Below, piece after piece: positions 28,967 through 38,311 of a stretch of DNA of 64,000 nucleotides (within the stretch, counting starts at the first letter, position 1; every line of letters begins with the position of its first letter). Source of the DNA: Microvirga lotononidis (GTDB lineage Bacteria > Pseudomonadota > Alphaproteobacteria > Rhizobiales > Beijerinckiaceae). A program made the position numbers and the translations under genes. The notes under the pieces are model-generated. The model did no database searches. It was not told where the DNA came from and saw only the letters and a program-made list of their open reading frames with translations. The stretch is from assembly GCF_034627025.1 (NCBI RefSeq), contig NZ_CP141048.1:4540001-4604000 (forward strand), given 5' to 3'.

Positions 28967-30139
28967 TCAGGCCGCGCTCGCCTTCCGCTTATATAAGGTG
29001 CCGACCACCCTTTCGCACGCCTCCGCAAAGCGGATCACGTCCTCTTTCGTGGTCGACCACCCCAAACTCACACGCAAAACACCCTCGGCGAGGGTCGGCT
29101 CCACGCCCATGGCGTCGAGCACATGCGATCGCTTGACCTTTCCGGACGAGCATGCCGAACCGGACGACAGGGCCACGCCTGCCAGATCGAAAGCGATCAG
29201 TGCCGTCTCGGCCTTGAGGCCGGGTATGGCAAAGGCGAAGGTGTTAGGCAACCTTTCCGCAGCGGAAGCCACAACAAGTGCATCCGGTGCGATCCGTCGA
29301 ACCTGCGCCTCGGCCTCGTCGCGCAGCCCTCGAAGCCGCTCCGCCTCGTCTTCGAGGTCTGCAAGCGCCCCTTCGGCCGCAGCACCGAAGCCCGCGATGG
29401 CCGCCACGTTTTCGGTGCCGGCCCTGAAACCCTTCTCCTGCCCACCGCCACGGACCAGCTTGTCGCCGATCTCGAACTGGTCGGAGGCCAGAATCAGGGC
29501 CCCAATCCCCTTCGGGCCGCCGAGCTTGTGGGCGGACAGGGTCATCGCATCGATCCCCAGGGCGGCGATATCGACCGGGATCCGGCCGGCCGCCTGGACC
29601 GCGTCGGTGTGGATCAGGCTGCCACGCTCGTGAACCAGCCGGGCTGCTTCCGCCACCGGCTGCAGCACGCCGGTCTCGTTGTTGGCGAGCTGGATCGAGA
29701 GGAGAACGCGCTCATCGCCGAACTTGTCCAGTTGGGCCCTGAGCCAGACGAGATCAAGGACGCCCTGGTCGTCGACTGGAATGGTGTCGACGTCGCCGTC
29801 AGGAAAGCGATGGCCGTTGAGGACGCAGGGATGCTCGGCTGCCCCCACCAGAAGCCTCGCCGCTCCCGCCTGCCCCAGGCGGCGGAAGCCCGGCGTCAAG
29901 ACAAGGTTGGCCGCTTCTGTGCCGCCGCTCGTGAAGACGACATTCTTCGCCCTGGCGCCGACGAGGCGCGCCACCTTGTCCCGAGCCTTCTCGATTTCGG
30001 CACGCGCGGCCCGGCCCTCGGCATGAACGGAAGAAGCATTTCCGGGAAGCTGGAGCGCGCGCAAAACCGTCTCCGCAACCTCCGGCCTCAGGGGCGAAGT
30101 CGCGTTATGATCAAGATAGGTGCGCGGGCTGAACGTCAT
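28967..30139 (-). CDS. iscS: cysteine desulfurase, IscS/NifS type
   Basis: This 390-residue PLP-dependent desulfurase begins TYLDHNATSPLRPEV. The PLP lysine is in LSAHKLGGPKGIGAL, GGGQEKGFRAGTENV is typical of group I enzymes, and the catalytic cysteine is in SSGSACSSGKVKRSHVL, a long flexible loop unlike that of SufS. It heads the suf operon, so the cluster holds two desulfurases of different groups, a known alphaproteobacterial arrangement. An Irr-box-like palindrome lies about 130 bases upstream of the start. Confidence 0.94.
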   Translation of the reverse strand: MTFSPRTYLDHNATSPLRPEVAETVLRALQLPGNASSVHAEGRAARAEIEKARDKVARLVGARAKNVVFTSGGTEAANLVLTPGFRRLGQAGAARLLVGAAEHPCVLNGHRFPDGDVDTIPVDDQGVLDLVWLRAQLDKFGDERVLLSIQLANNETGVLQPVAEAARLVHERGSLIHTDAVQAAGRIPVDIAALGIDAMTLSAHKLGGPKGIGALILASDQFEIGDKLVRGGGQEKGFRAGTENVAAIAGFGAAAEGALADLEDEAERLRGLRDEAEAQVRRIAPDALVVASAAERLPNTFAFAIPGLKAETALIAFDLAGVALSSGSACSSGKVKRSHVLDAMGVEPTLAEGVLRVSLGWSTTKEDVIRFAEACERVVGTLYKRKASAA

Positions 30140-30267
30140 AGCTGCCCAGAGGCCTCACGAAATTCTTGCAATCGACCCTGGTTGCCGTGCTAAAGCACCC
30201 CAACCACATCTGTCCCGTGTTTCTCCCGAGAGCCGTCGTCGCGCGGATCGATGAAACATTGGAACAC

Positions 30268-30284
30268 TTTAGAATAATTCTAAG
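30268..30284. promoter_or_regulatory. Irr-box/ICE-like palindrome upstream of the suf operon
   Basis: TTTAGAATAATTCTAAG is a nearly perfect palindrome (7 of 8 positions) centred at 30276. It closely matches the iron-control element described for the haem-sensing regulator Irr in Hyphomicrobiales (TTTAGAATnATTCTAAA). It lies between the divergent iscS-suf unit and the hydrolase gene, so it could regulate either. The match is by eye. Confidence 0.7.
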
Positions 30285-30373
30285 GGTTCTTTTATGAGAA
30301 TCCGCGACCTGAAGTCAAGGTCGTGTCAGGGTTTTTCCCTCTCCGAGGAGAGGTGATCAAGAGGTTCGCGTTT

Positions 30374-31042
30374 ATGCCTGAAGTCATCTTCACGGGTCCT
30401 GCCGGTCGCATCGAGGGGCGTTACCAGCCTGCCAAGGAGAAGGGCGCGCCCATCGCCATCATCCTGCACCCGCACCCGCAATTCGGCGGGACGATGAACA
30501 ACCAGATCGTCTACAACCTCTATTATGATTTCGTGAAGCGCGGCTTCTCGGTCCTGCGCTTCAACTTCCGCGGCGTCGGCCGCAGCCAGGGCGCCTTCGA
30601 CCACGGCCAGGGCGAGCTTTCTGACGCCGCTGCGGCTCTCGACTGGGCTCAGGCCATGAACCCGGATGCGCGCGCCTGCTGGATCGCCGGCGTGTCCTTC
30701 GGCGCCTGGATCGGCATGCAGCTCCTCATGCGCCGCCCGGAAATCGAGGGCTTCATCTCGATCGCCGCCATGGCGAACCGCTACGATTTCTCGTTCCTCG
30801 CCCCCTGCCCGTCCTCCGGCCTGTTCGTGCACGGCTCGGAAGACCGGGTCGCCCCGGTTAAGGACGTGGTCAGCGTCATCGAGAAGGTGAAGACCCAGAA
30901 GGGCGTCAAGCTCGAGCATGCGGTCATCGAGGGCGCCAACCACTTCTTCGACGGCAAGGTCGACGAGCTGATGGTGTCCGTCGACGAATACCTCGACAAG
31001 CGCCTGGGAGCGACGGCTGCCGCGGCAGAAGCGTCGGAATAA
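30374..31042 (+). CDS. alpha/beta hydrolase
   Basis: This 222-residue protein resembles small alpha/beta hydrolases with an [12 protein letters not shown] motif, FRGVGRSQG, the nucleophile elbow GVSFGAW (serine), the acid in HGSEDRVAP and the histidine in GANHFFDG. The substrate is unknown. GAGG lies nine bases upstream of the ATG at 30374; 17 upstream codons are open but not family-like. It is divergent from the iscS-suf operon and shares its control region, an arrangement I recall from other alphaproteobacteria but could not check. Confidence 0.88.
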   Translation: MPEVIFTGPAGRIEGRYQPAKEKGAPIAIILHPHPQFGGTMNNQIVYNLYYDFVKRGFSVLRFNFRGVGRSQGAFDHGQGELSDAAAALDWAQAMNPDARACWIAGVSFGAWIGMQLLMRRPEIEGFISIAAMANRYDFSFLAPCPSSGLFVHGSEDRVAPVKDVVSVIEKVKTQKGVKLEHAVIEGANHFFDGKVDELMVSVDEYLDKRLGATAAAAEASE

Positions 31043-31124
31043 GAGCTCTGGGAAAGGCCATGCGGGATCGTCCTCCTGGCCTTTCCGCTTCCCTCAAGAC
31101 GATCGATCAGAGACGAGAGCCGCG

Positions 31125-32387
31125 ATGAACGCGCCCCGATCCGAATTCCTCAAGGTCCTTACCGAGCGAGGCTTCATCCACCAGACCTCCGATTTCGACG
31201 GAGTGGATACGGCCGCCCTCGAGAGCCGACTGACGACCTATGTCGGGTACGACTGCACCGGCCCGTCGCTCCATGTCGGCCACCTGCTTTCCATCATGAT
31301 GCTGCACTGGCTCCAGAAGACGGGCGCCGGCAGGCCGATCACGCTCATGGGCGGGGGCACGACCAGAGTAGGCGACCCCTCGGGCAAGGACGAGAGCCGC
31401 AAGCTCCTGACCGTCGAGCAGATCGAGGCCAACAAGGACAGCATCAGGACCGTCTTCTCGCGCTTCATTTCCTTCGGCGACGGCAAGACCGACGCGATGA
31501 TGGTCGATAATGCCGAGTGGCTGACCAAGCTCAACTACATCGATTTCCTGCGCGACGTGGGCCGGCATTTCTCGGTCAACCGCATGCTCTCCTTCGACAG
31601 CGTGAAGCTGCGCCTCGACCGGGAGCACGAGCTGTCGTTCCTGGAATTCAACTACATGATCCTCCAGGCCTACGACTTCGTGGAGCTCAACAAGCGCTAC
31701 GGCTGCGTGCTGCAGATGGGCGGCTCGGACCAGTGGGGCAACATCGTCAACGGCATCGATCTCGGCCGCCGCCTCGGCACGCCGCAGCTCTACGCGGTCA
31801 CCTGCCCGCTCCTGACGACGGCGTCCGGCGCCAAGATGGGCAAGACGGCCTCCGGGGCGGTCTGGCTCAACGCCGACATGCTGAGCCCCTACGATTACTG
31901 GCAGTTCTGGCGCAACACCGAGGATGCGGATGTGGGCCGCTTCCTGAAGCTCTTCACCATCCTGCCGATGGATGAGATCGCCAAGCTCTCCGCCCTCCAG
32001 GGCGCGGAGATCAATGAGGCGAAGAAGATTCTCGCAACGGAAGCCACGGCCCTCCTCCATGGCCGCGAGGCCGCGCTGCTCGCCGCCGAGACCGCCCAGA
32101 AGACCTTCGAGCAGGGCGCGCTGGCCGAGAGCCTGCCGACCGTCGAGGTACAGTCCGGCATCCTGCAGGAAGGCCTCGGCGTGCTGACGGCCTTCGGGCC
32201 GGATTATGCGAAGCTCGTGCCCTCGTCGAGCGAAGCCCGTCGCCAGGTGAAGAGCGGCGGCCTGAAGGTCAATGACGAGACGGTTTCGGACGAGCGCGCC
32301 ACGCTGGGCCTGTCCGACCTGACGAGCGAAGGCGTGATCAAGCTGTCCTTCGGCAAGAAGAAGCACGTCCTTCTCCGCGCCGTCTGA
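31125..32387 (+). CDS. tyrS: tyrosyl-tRNA synthetase
   Basis: TyrRS (420 residues) is a class I synthetase that charges tRNA-Tyr. The tyrosine/ATP site begins [18 protein letters not shown], where HVGH is the HIGH motif. [18 protein letters not shown] and the KMSKS-like KMGKT follow. The C-terminal S4-type RNA-binding domain ([21 protein letters not shown]) is present. Length matches the bacterial TyrRS-S type. It starts 82 bases after the hydrolase and ends before a small hairpin terminator. Confidence 0.97.
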   Translation: MNAPRSEFLKVLTERGFIHQTSDFDGVDTAALESRLTTYVGYDCTGPSLHVGHLLSIMMLHWLQKTGAGRPITLMGGGTTRVGDPSGKDESRKLLTVEQIEANKDSIRTVFSRFISFGDGKTDAMMVDNAEWLTKLNYIDFLRDVGRHFSVNRMLSFDSVKLRLDREHELSFLEFNYMILQAYDFVELNKRYGCVLQMGGSDQWGNIVNGIDLGRRLGTPQLYAVTCPLLTTASGAKMGKTASGAVWLNADMLSPYDYWQFWRNTEDADVGRFLKLFTILPMDEIAKLSALQGAEINEAKKILATEATALLHGREAALLAAETAQKTFEQGALAESLPTVEVQSGILQEGLGVLTAFGPDYAKLVPSSSEARRQVKSGGLKVNDETVSDERATLGLSDLTSEGVIKLSFGKKKHVLLRAV

Positions 32388-32414
32388 GCGGTCGGGATCG
32401 GATCGAAGACAAGG

Positions 32415-32447
32415 AAAAGGCGCTGCGATGATTGCGGCGCCTTTCTC
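32415..32447 (+). terminator. intrinsic terminator of tyrS
   Basis: An 8-bp stem (AAAGGCGC/GCGCCTTT) with a 13-base loop is followed by TCTCGT, 27 bases past the tyrS stop. The T run is short. Confidence 0.6.
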
Positions 32448-32618
32448 GTATCTGCTCTGCGAGACTGATTCCGGGTTCGCCTGCCACGTCCCGGACGTCC
32501 ACCATGTCATCACCGGGCTCGTAGCAACGCAACCATCCCGGTGGAGTGACGATCAGCGCTTCATGGGATCATCGGAGCGAGCCCAGTGACGGCAAAGAGG
32601 GTCATCCGACGGATGCCC

Positions 32619-35600
32619 TCAACGCTCCGGCACGGTCGGAAGCGATCCCGTCTGAGGCTCCGTTGCCACGCCGAAAAGCTTGCGCAGGAAGCCGGGTGCG
32701 ACGGCTGAAAGCGGATTGACCGTCAGGGAAGGCGAGCTTGCCTGTCCGTTCAGGCGGAAATTGACCGCGAACAATCCCTCGTATTGCCCCCCACCCAGAA
32801 GAGGCCCGAAGAGCGGCACCTGGGCGAACACGTTGTTGAGGCCATAAGCCGGCACGAAAGTACCGGCGATGTCGAGCCGGTCGCGGGCATAATCGATGAA
32901 ACCGCCAAGCGTGAACCCGATCTGGTTGCCCCAGATGGCCGCGTCCTTGAAGTCGAGCCGACCGGCATTGCGGGTGAATTCGAAGCGCGCCTTGGTGAAT
33001 TGCACCTCGTTCACGTCCACGCGGACCGTCTGCGGATTGCCGGCCCGGTCCTGCCCGGCGACGATCTGGGTCTGGGTCGGGATGATCCGGCGTAGGGCCG
33101 GCTCGTTGACCAGGGCGAACGAGCGCAGGATCACGTGCCCGGCCTGTGGGCCGTCGCCGGTGGCGAGCTGAAGAATGAGATCGCCCCCGGACATGCGCCG
33201 GTAGACGTCGGTGAAGCGCAGGAGCGCACCGGCATCCTCCGCCTGGAGGATCACCACCTGGTTACCCGCATCCGGCATGGTGCGCCCGATGACGTCGGTC
33301 GCGCCGAGGCGTCCCTTCATGTCGAGCTGGCGCAGGTTGTCCTTGCGCATGGAGGCCTTGATCACCGCATTGGTGATCGCTTCCTCGTTGTATCCGGTGA
33401 GGATGTTCAGGTTGAGGTCGAGGTCGAAATCCTTGCTGTCCTTCTGAGCCGCCGCATTCCGGCCGGACCCGGCGGAGCCCGTGGCTCCGCCTTTCAGGAA
33501 GGGACGGGCGTCGCCCACATTGCCTCGGATCGCGACCTTGTAGACGTTGTTGGCGCGCTCGATCTGGGCGCGCATGTCATCGCCCGGCGAGAGTTTGAAC
33601 GTCGAGAGTTCGGCCTTCTCGAGGCCGCCCTCGCCCGTGAGCACCGCATTGCCCTTCAACTGCACTGCGCCGCTCTCGAGGACGAGATCCCGAATCTCGT
33701 TGGTCGGTCCCTCGACCATGGTGAAGGTCAGCTTGCCCGGCCGCCCGACCGGCTTTACCCATCCGGGGATCAGCTGATCGACGCCGGCCTTGGCGAGATC
33801 CGCCTCGACGAGGATGTTCGACGGAGCGGAGGCGCCGAGAGGCAGGCTCGCCTTCAGCCCGACCGTTCCGGTGAGTTGGGAACCGAAGGAGAGCCCTCGC
33901 CGGACACGGGCCGCCTCGTCGAGGGAGAACGCGACGCTGGCCTGACCACCCTGCCTGTTCTTCTGCAGCTCGATGGCGGCTTGGCTTCCGGCGAGCTTGC
34001 CGTCGCCCTTGAGGGCAAGCTCGCCCTTGTCGTAAGTGATCGTGAGGTTGGCGCCTTCGAGGCGGTCCTTGCCGAAGAACTTGTCGACGCCGAAATCGGT
34101 GACCGTTCCGCTGACCTTCAGGGGCAGGTCGGGGAAGGCAGGAATGTCGTTGACAGGCAGCCCGATGCCGACACGCATATCCGCCTTGCCCTTCATGGTC
34201 GCGGGATCGATGTTGAAGCCTGCGATTTCCTTGATGCGCGGCTCCAACAGCAGAGCGCCCAAGCCGTCGGCTCCGCCGCTGAGGCGGAAGTCGATGCGGG
34301 CGAGCGCTTTGTCGGCCCAGTAATTGTCCAGGATGAAAGCCCCGTCGGAGGCCGTCAGCGAGCGGCCTTCCGCCATCTGGACCAACCCGGTCGACGCGCG
34401 CACGCCGACCGCCTTGCCGGTCACGCGTCCATTCACGTTCATGCCCGAGATCGGCGGCAGACCGTCGGCGACATGGAGCGTGCCATCGGAGATAGCGAAA
34501 TCGATCTTCAGGGACTCGGGCGGCGTCGGGCCGCCCGTAACGGCCTTTGCGATGTCAGCGCCGCTCATCGCCACCTTGAGGTCGATGGCGTCCAGCATTC
34601 CCGCCTTCAGGTTGGAGACGAGAAACCTCCGGACGGGAGGGGCGACGGCCTCGGGCCAGATGCGCAGGGCGGAGCGGATGTTCGTCTTGTCGGCATGCAC
34701 GTCCAGGTGAAGGCCCTTCGGGTCGGCGGAGGCCCCTAGTAGACCGGAGATGCGGGCCGACAGCTCGGGACCCTTCAGGGTGACGCTGTTGATCGTGACC
34801 CCGTCCGGCCCGGACAGGTCGGCGGCGAACTCGCTCACTTGAAGCGGGCGATCGCCCGCCGTCGCGCCGGACCACTGGAGATCGCGGCCGCTGAGCGACA
34901 AGCGCCACGGCTTGTCGGCGATGTGCGTCGCGAGACGTCCCTGGAGCTGCAGCTTCGTATCGCCGCCCTTCAGGTCGAGCTGCTGGAGCTCGAGAGCCTT
35001 CTCGGCTTCGTTCCACCGCGCCTCGATCGTGGCGCGCTCGACCGGGAAAGGCGACGTGTCCTTGTCCTCGATCTGGAATGTCCCGGCATTGCTTTCGAGC
35101 CGAGTCTTCATCTCGGTGACGCGGCCCGACGCATAGGCGATGTCGAACCGGCCGGAGAATTCGATATCGGTGCTCGCCGGCAGCTCGGAGGCACCTGCGA
35201 GGAGGAGAATGTCCTTGATCGGCACTTCGCTTGCGACCACGCCGGCCCGGTAGGCGCCGTCGCCTTCCACGACGGCGTCGCCGTTCAGCTCCCAGGGGCC
35301 CTGATCCCCCTCCACCGTCGCGGCGAAGTGCCGTCCGCCCTTTTCCGTCCAGTCGAAGATGGCATCGACACGCTGGAACCTCGCCCGTTCCCGGCCGTCC
35401 GCATCGACGAAGACGAGGCGCGCATTGGTCAGCTCGGCTTGGCCGAGCGAGTTGAGAACACTCCCGGGGCCGACCATCAGCTCGAGCAGCGACCCGACGA
35501 CGCCCGACACGGGGGAAGGACCATCGGCATCGCGCGCCAGGGATGCCGCGGCCTCCTTGGACGGCTCCGGCGCGACGGGCGGAGGCGAAGCGGCCGTCTC

Positions 35601-36080
35601 CCCCTCGGCGGCCTGGACGGGCGAGAAGGCGAGCGAGCCGTCCCGGTTCACGAGGACCCGCAATTGCATGTCGCGGACCGTGATGGCCTTGGGCTGAAGG
35701 TTGCCGGTCAGGAGAGACGTGAGATTGACGCTGAGGATCGCATAGGGAGCCTGCAGCACGAGATCGCCGCCGGGCGCCCGGATGTCGAGGCCGTTCGCCC
35801 TCAGGGCCGGTGAGCCGTCATGCAATTCGATGGCGGTGTTTCGAAGGGTCACCTGCCAGCCGGGACCGATCCGGGACGCGAGGGTTTCGGCAACCCGCTC
35901 GGGCAGGCGCCCGAAGCTCATGGGAGCCGCGGAGAGACGCAGGTAGAGCAGGCCGAACGCGACCACCAGGAAGACGACGAGGCCAAGCTTCACATAGAGA
36001 GTGCCACGAAGAACGCGTTTGAGTAGGCTCCGTTTGACCGGGTCTTGCCGGGACAACGTGGTGCGATATGGACGCTTCAT
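32619..36080 (-). CDS. AsmA-like/DUF3971 envelope protein
   Basis: This 1153-residue protein has one N-terminal membrane anchor (LYVKLGLVVFLVVAFGLLYLRL, about residues 34-55). A long periplasmic region of repeated beta-strand segments follows (DUF3971-type, with an AsmA-like C-terminal domain: VQFTKARFEFTRNAGRLDFKDAAIWGNQIGFTLGGFIDYARDRLDIAGTF in pieces, then NNVFAQVPLFGPLLGG). Proteins of the AsmA/YhdP/TamB group bridge inner and outer membranes and are linked to phospholipid transport. The ATG at 36080 (MKRPYRTTL) is preferred over a TTG 18 bases upstream. It is divergent from bcp. Confidence 0.88.
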   Translation of the reverse strand: MKRPYRTTLSRQDPVKRSLLKRVLRGTLYVKLGLVVFLVVAFGLLYLRLSAAPMSFGRLPERVAETLASRIGPGWQVTLRNTAIELHDGSPALRANGLDIRAPGGDLVLQAPYAILSVNLTSLLTGNLQPKAITVRDMQLRVLVNRDGSLAFSPVQAAEGETAASPPPVAPEPSKEAAASLARDADGPSPVSGVVGSLLELMVGPGSVLNSLGQAELTNARLVFVDADGRERARFQRVDAIFDWTEKGGRHFAATVEGDQGPWELNGDAVVEGDGAYRAGVVASEVPIKDILLLAGASELPASTDIEFSGRFDIAYASGRVTEMKTRLESNAGTFQIEDKDTSPFPVERATIEARWNEAEKALELQQLDLKGGDTKLQLQGRLATHIADKPWRLSLSGRDLQWSGATAGDRPLQVSEFAADLSGPDGVTINSVTLKGPELSARISGLLGASADPKGLHLDVHADKTNIRSALRIWPEAVAPPVRRFLVSNLKAGMLDAIDLKVAMSGADIAKAVTGGPTPPESLKIDFAISDGTLHVADGLPPISGMNVNGRVTGKAVGVRASTGLVQMAEGRSLTASDGAFILDNYWADKALARIDFRLSGGADGLGALLLEPRIKEIAGFNIDPATMKGKADMRVGIGLPVNDIPAFPDLPLKVSGTVTDFGVDKFFGKDRLEGANLTITYDKGELALKGDGKLAGSQAAIELQKNRQGGQASVAFSLDEAARVRRGLSFGSQLTGTVGLKASLPLGASAPSNILVEADLAKAGVDQLIPGWVKPVGRPGKLTFTMVEGPTNEIRDLVLESGAVQLKGNAVLTGEGGLEKAELSTFKLSPGDDMRAQIERANNVYKVAIRGNVGDARPFLKGGATGSAGSGRNAAAQKDSKDFDLDLNLNILTGYNEEAITNAVIKASMRKDNLRQLDMKGRLGATDVIGRTMPDAGNQVVILQAEDAGALLRFTDVYRRMSGGDLILQLATGDGPQAGHVILRSFALVNEPALRRIIPTQTQIVAGQDRAGNPQTVRVDVNEVQFTKARFEFTRNAGRLDFKDAAIWGNQIGFTLGGFIDYARDRLDIAGTFVPAYGLNNVFAQVPLFGPLLGGGQYEGLFAVNFRLNGQASSPSLTVNPLSAVAPGFLRKLFGVATEPQTGSLPTVPER

Positions 36081-36238
36081 TCTTGCGACGTTGGACAATC
36101 CGGTTCTTGCGCCTGGGCGCTTATGAGGGAATCAGAGAAGAGACCTTAACCGCCTCAGGTGCCTCCCGCGACCGTTCCCGTCAGTCGTGCACACCAGAGG
36201 TTTCCAAACAGTACATTCCGCCGAAAGGAAGGCGATTC

Positions 36239-36709
36239 ATGCCTCTTACCATCGGAACCAAAGCCCCGGCCTTCTCCCTGCCTGCGACAGATGGTCGAGA
36301 GATCAGCCTCGACACCCTGAAGGGTCGCAAGGTCGTGCTGTATTTCTACCCCAAGGACGACACCAGCGGCTGCACCATGGAGGCGAAGGACTTCCAGGCG
36401 CTATGGAAGGATTTCGCCGCGGCCGACACCGAAATCGTAGGCGTCTCGCCGGACCCGATGAAGAGCCACGACAAGTTCCGCGCCAAGTACGGCCTCGATT
36501 TCTCCCTGGCGTCCGACGAGGCCAAGACCATGCTGGAGGCCTACGGCGTGTGGGTCGAGAAGAGCATGTATGGCCGCAAGTACATGGGCGTCGAGCGGAC
36601 CACGGTGCTGATCGACAGCGAGGGCAACATCGCCCAGGTCTGGAACAAGGTGAAGGTGCAGGGCCACGCAGAGGAGGTTCTGACGGCTGCGAAGGCTCTC
36701 GTGGGGTAA
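36239..36709 (+). CDS. bcp: peroxiredoxin, Bcp/PrxQ family (single cysteine)
   Basis: This 156-residue thiol peroxidase reduces peroxides and lipid hydroperoxides. The peroxidatic Cys45 lies in DTSGCTMEAKDF. The resolving cysteine found five residues on in many Bcp proteins is replaced by Lys50, and no other cysteine exists in the protein, so it must work as a one-Cys enzyme using an external thiol. AAAGGAAGG precedes the ATG at 36239. The open frame runs far upstream, through the divergent gene's 5' end, but is not family-like there. Confidence 0.95.
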   Translation: MPLTIGTKAPAFSLPATDGREISLDTLKGRKVVLYFYPKDDTSGCTMEAKDFQALWKDFAAADTEIVGVSPDPMKSHDKFRAKYGLDFSLASDEAKTMLEAYGVWVEKSMYGRKYMGVERTTVLIDSEGNIAQVWNKVKVQGHAEEVLTAAKALVG

Positions 36710-36792
36710 ACAGCCAAGCTCTTGCAGCTTTTGATAGAAACGTAATACAGTTTGCCTGATCGTCTCGTCTTCTCGCTGCAGGCTTGCTCTCT

Positions 36793-38166
36793 ATGCCGGA
36801 CTACACAGCCATTCTCTCTGGCCAGAGCTGGAACAATTTGTCCGGCCGGAAGGCCAACAAGACCCCTGTTTTCCTGACCTATACCTTCAATCCCGCTTCT
36901 TTCCTCGCCCCCTGGGGCTGGGCGAAATTCGGGGCCGCCGACAAGGCGCTTGCCCGCAAAGCCCTGAAAATGTGGGGTGACGCCAGCGGAATTCGCTTCA
37001 TCGAGGTCAAAGGCCAGGAAGCCGAATTGAAGTTCCAGTGGCAGCCGGCCTGGCAGGAAATCACCGCTTGGGCCGAATTCCCGGAACTGAGCCGGGAGAA
37101 CTTCGACGACGAAGGGCTCGTTCGAAAGTATCTCGGCGGCAATGTTTATCTGAACACGGAAGCCCGAGCCAACCTCAAGGGGAACACGTCCTACGCGTTG
37201 TATGTCCTCCTTCATGAGATCGGCCACGCCCTCGGGCTCAAGCATCCCTTCCACAAGATGGAATACAACAAGCAATTGCTGAAGTCGGAACTCGATCACG
37301 TGAGTTACACCGTGATGAGCTACACGGGCGGCGACCCTGGTATGCAGTCGGCGGGGCTAGGCAGCCTCGACGTTCAGGCGATCCGTGCCCTGTACGGCAA
37401 CCCTTCGCAGGATGGGCGTCAGGTTGCGAAATGGAGCTGGAGCGCATCGAAGCAAACCCTCACCCAGACCGGCAAGAGCAAAGCGGATGTCATTTATGGC
37501 GTCGCCGTCAAGGACGTCATCAAGGGCCAATCCGGTGACGACAGGATCTACAGTTTCGAGGGCGACGACACGCTCTTTGGAGGTGTCGGCAACGATTTCC
37601 TGAGCGGCGGGGACGGCCACGACAGACTGTTCGGCGAAGCCGGCAACGACACCTTGAGCGGCGGCTTCGGCGACGACATCCTGCAAGGCGGAGCGGGCAA
37701 TGACGTCCTGAGCGGGGGGCTGAGCGATGATCTGCTGTACGGAGACACCGGCAGCGATGTCCTGAAAGGCGGATACAGCAACGACACGCTCTATGGAGGG
37801 CTGGGGAACGATACCCTCACAGGCGGGGACGGCAGCGACCAGTTCGTCTTCGACGTTCCGTTCACCGGAATCGACGACACCGACACGATCACGGACTTCA
37901 ACCAGAATCCGGATGCATTCGAAACGGAGGAAGACCGGATCGTCCTTTCCTCGGCGGTCTTCAGCACTCTCGCAAGTGGCTTCCTGCAGGCGGCGGCCTT
38001 CGTGAAGGGAGCGTCCGCGGAGAACCCGGCGAACAGGATCATCTTCGATCCGGGAGAGCAATTCCTTTCCTACGACCCGGACGGCACCGGCCCCTTGGCT
38101 GCGGTGCGTTTTGCAAAGCTCCTGGGCGCGGTGAAGCTCAGCGCCTCGGACTTCATCGTCGTCTAG
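36793..38166 (+). CDS. M10 serralysin-like metallopeptidase with RTX repeats
   Basis: This 457-residue protein has no N-terminal signal. The protease half has the zinc motif HEIGHALGLKH (His141, Glu142, His145, His151) and the Met-turn SYTVMSYTG (Met175). A calcium-binding RTX region follows (about residues 255-350), with nine-residue repeats such as GGVGNDFLSGG, GGDGHDRLFGE and GGLGNDTLTGG. A C-terminal segment with DTDTITDFNQNPD ends the protein, as in type I-secreted proteases. Secretion by a type I system is inferred; none is encoded in this window. The start at 36793 avoids a TTG three codons earlier. An inverted repeat follows the stop. Confidence 0.93.
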   Translation: MPDYTAILSGQSWNNLSGRKANKTPVFLTYTFNPASFLAPWGWAKFGAADKALARKALKMWGDASGIRFIEVKGQEAELKFQWQPAWQEITAWAEFPELSRENFDDEGLVRKYLGGNVYLNTEARANLKGNTSYALYVLLHEIGHALGLKHPFHKMEYNKQLLKSELDHVSYTVMSYTGGDPGMQSAGLGSLDVQAIRALYGNPSQDGRQVAKWSWSASKQTLTQTGKSKADVIYGVAVKDVIKGQSGDDRIYSFEGDDTLFGGVGNDFLSGGDGHDRLFGEAGNDTLSGGFGDDILQGGAGNDVLSGGLSDDLLYGDTGSDVLKGGYSNDTLYGGLGNDTLTGGDGSDQFVFDVPFTGIDDTDTITDFNQNPDAFETEEDRIVLSSAVFSTLASGFLQAAAFVKGASAENPANRIIFDPGEQFLSYDPDGTGPLAAVRFAKLLGAVKLSASDFIVV

Positions 38167-38167
38167 A

Positions 38168-38210
38168 GCATTTTTCGGTGAAGCGGGTCCGGTTCACCGC
38201 CAAAAAATGC
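38168..38210. repeat. inverted repeat after the RTX protease gene
   Basis: Long arms GCATTTTTCGGTGAA and TTCACCGCCAAAAAATGC flank GCGGGTCCGG. The element starts two bases after the stop codon. It looks like a dispersed AGAGCAT-type palindrome and could also act as terminator. Confidence 0.7.
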
Positions 38211-38277
38211 GGTCAAGCAGTGAGGAGAGATGATCCCACGACAGTGGAAGGCAGCTCTAGGACTGACCGCCCCGATA

Positions 38278-38307
38278 AAAAGGCCCGCTCGAAGCGAGCG
38301 GGCCTTT
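38278..38307 (-). terminator. intrinsic terminator of prfB
   Basis: A 10-bp stem (AGGCCCGCTC/GAGCGGGCCT) with loop GAA is followed on the minus strand by TTTTTATCG. It lies four bases past the prfB stop. Confidence 0.88.
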
Positions 38308-38311
38308 GCTT

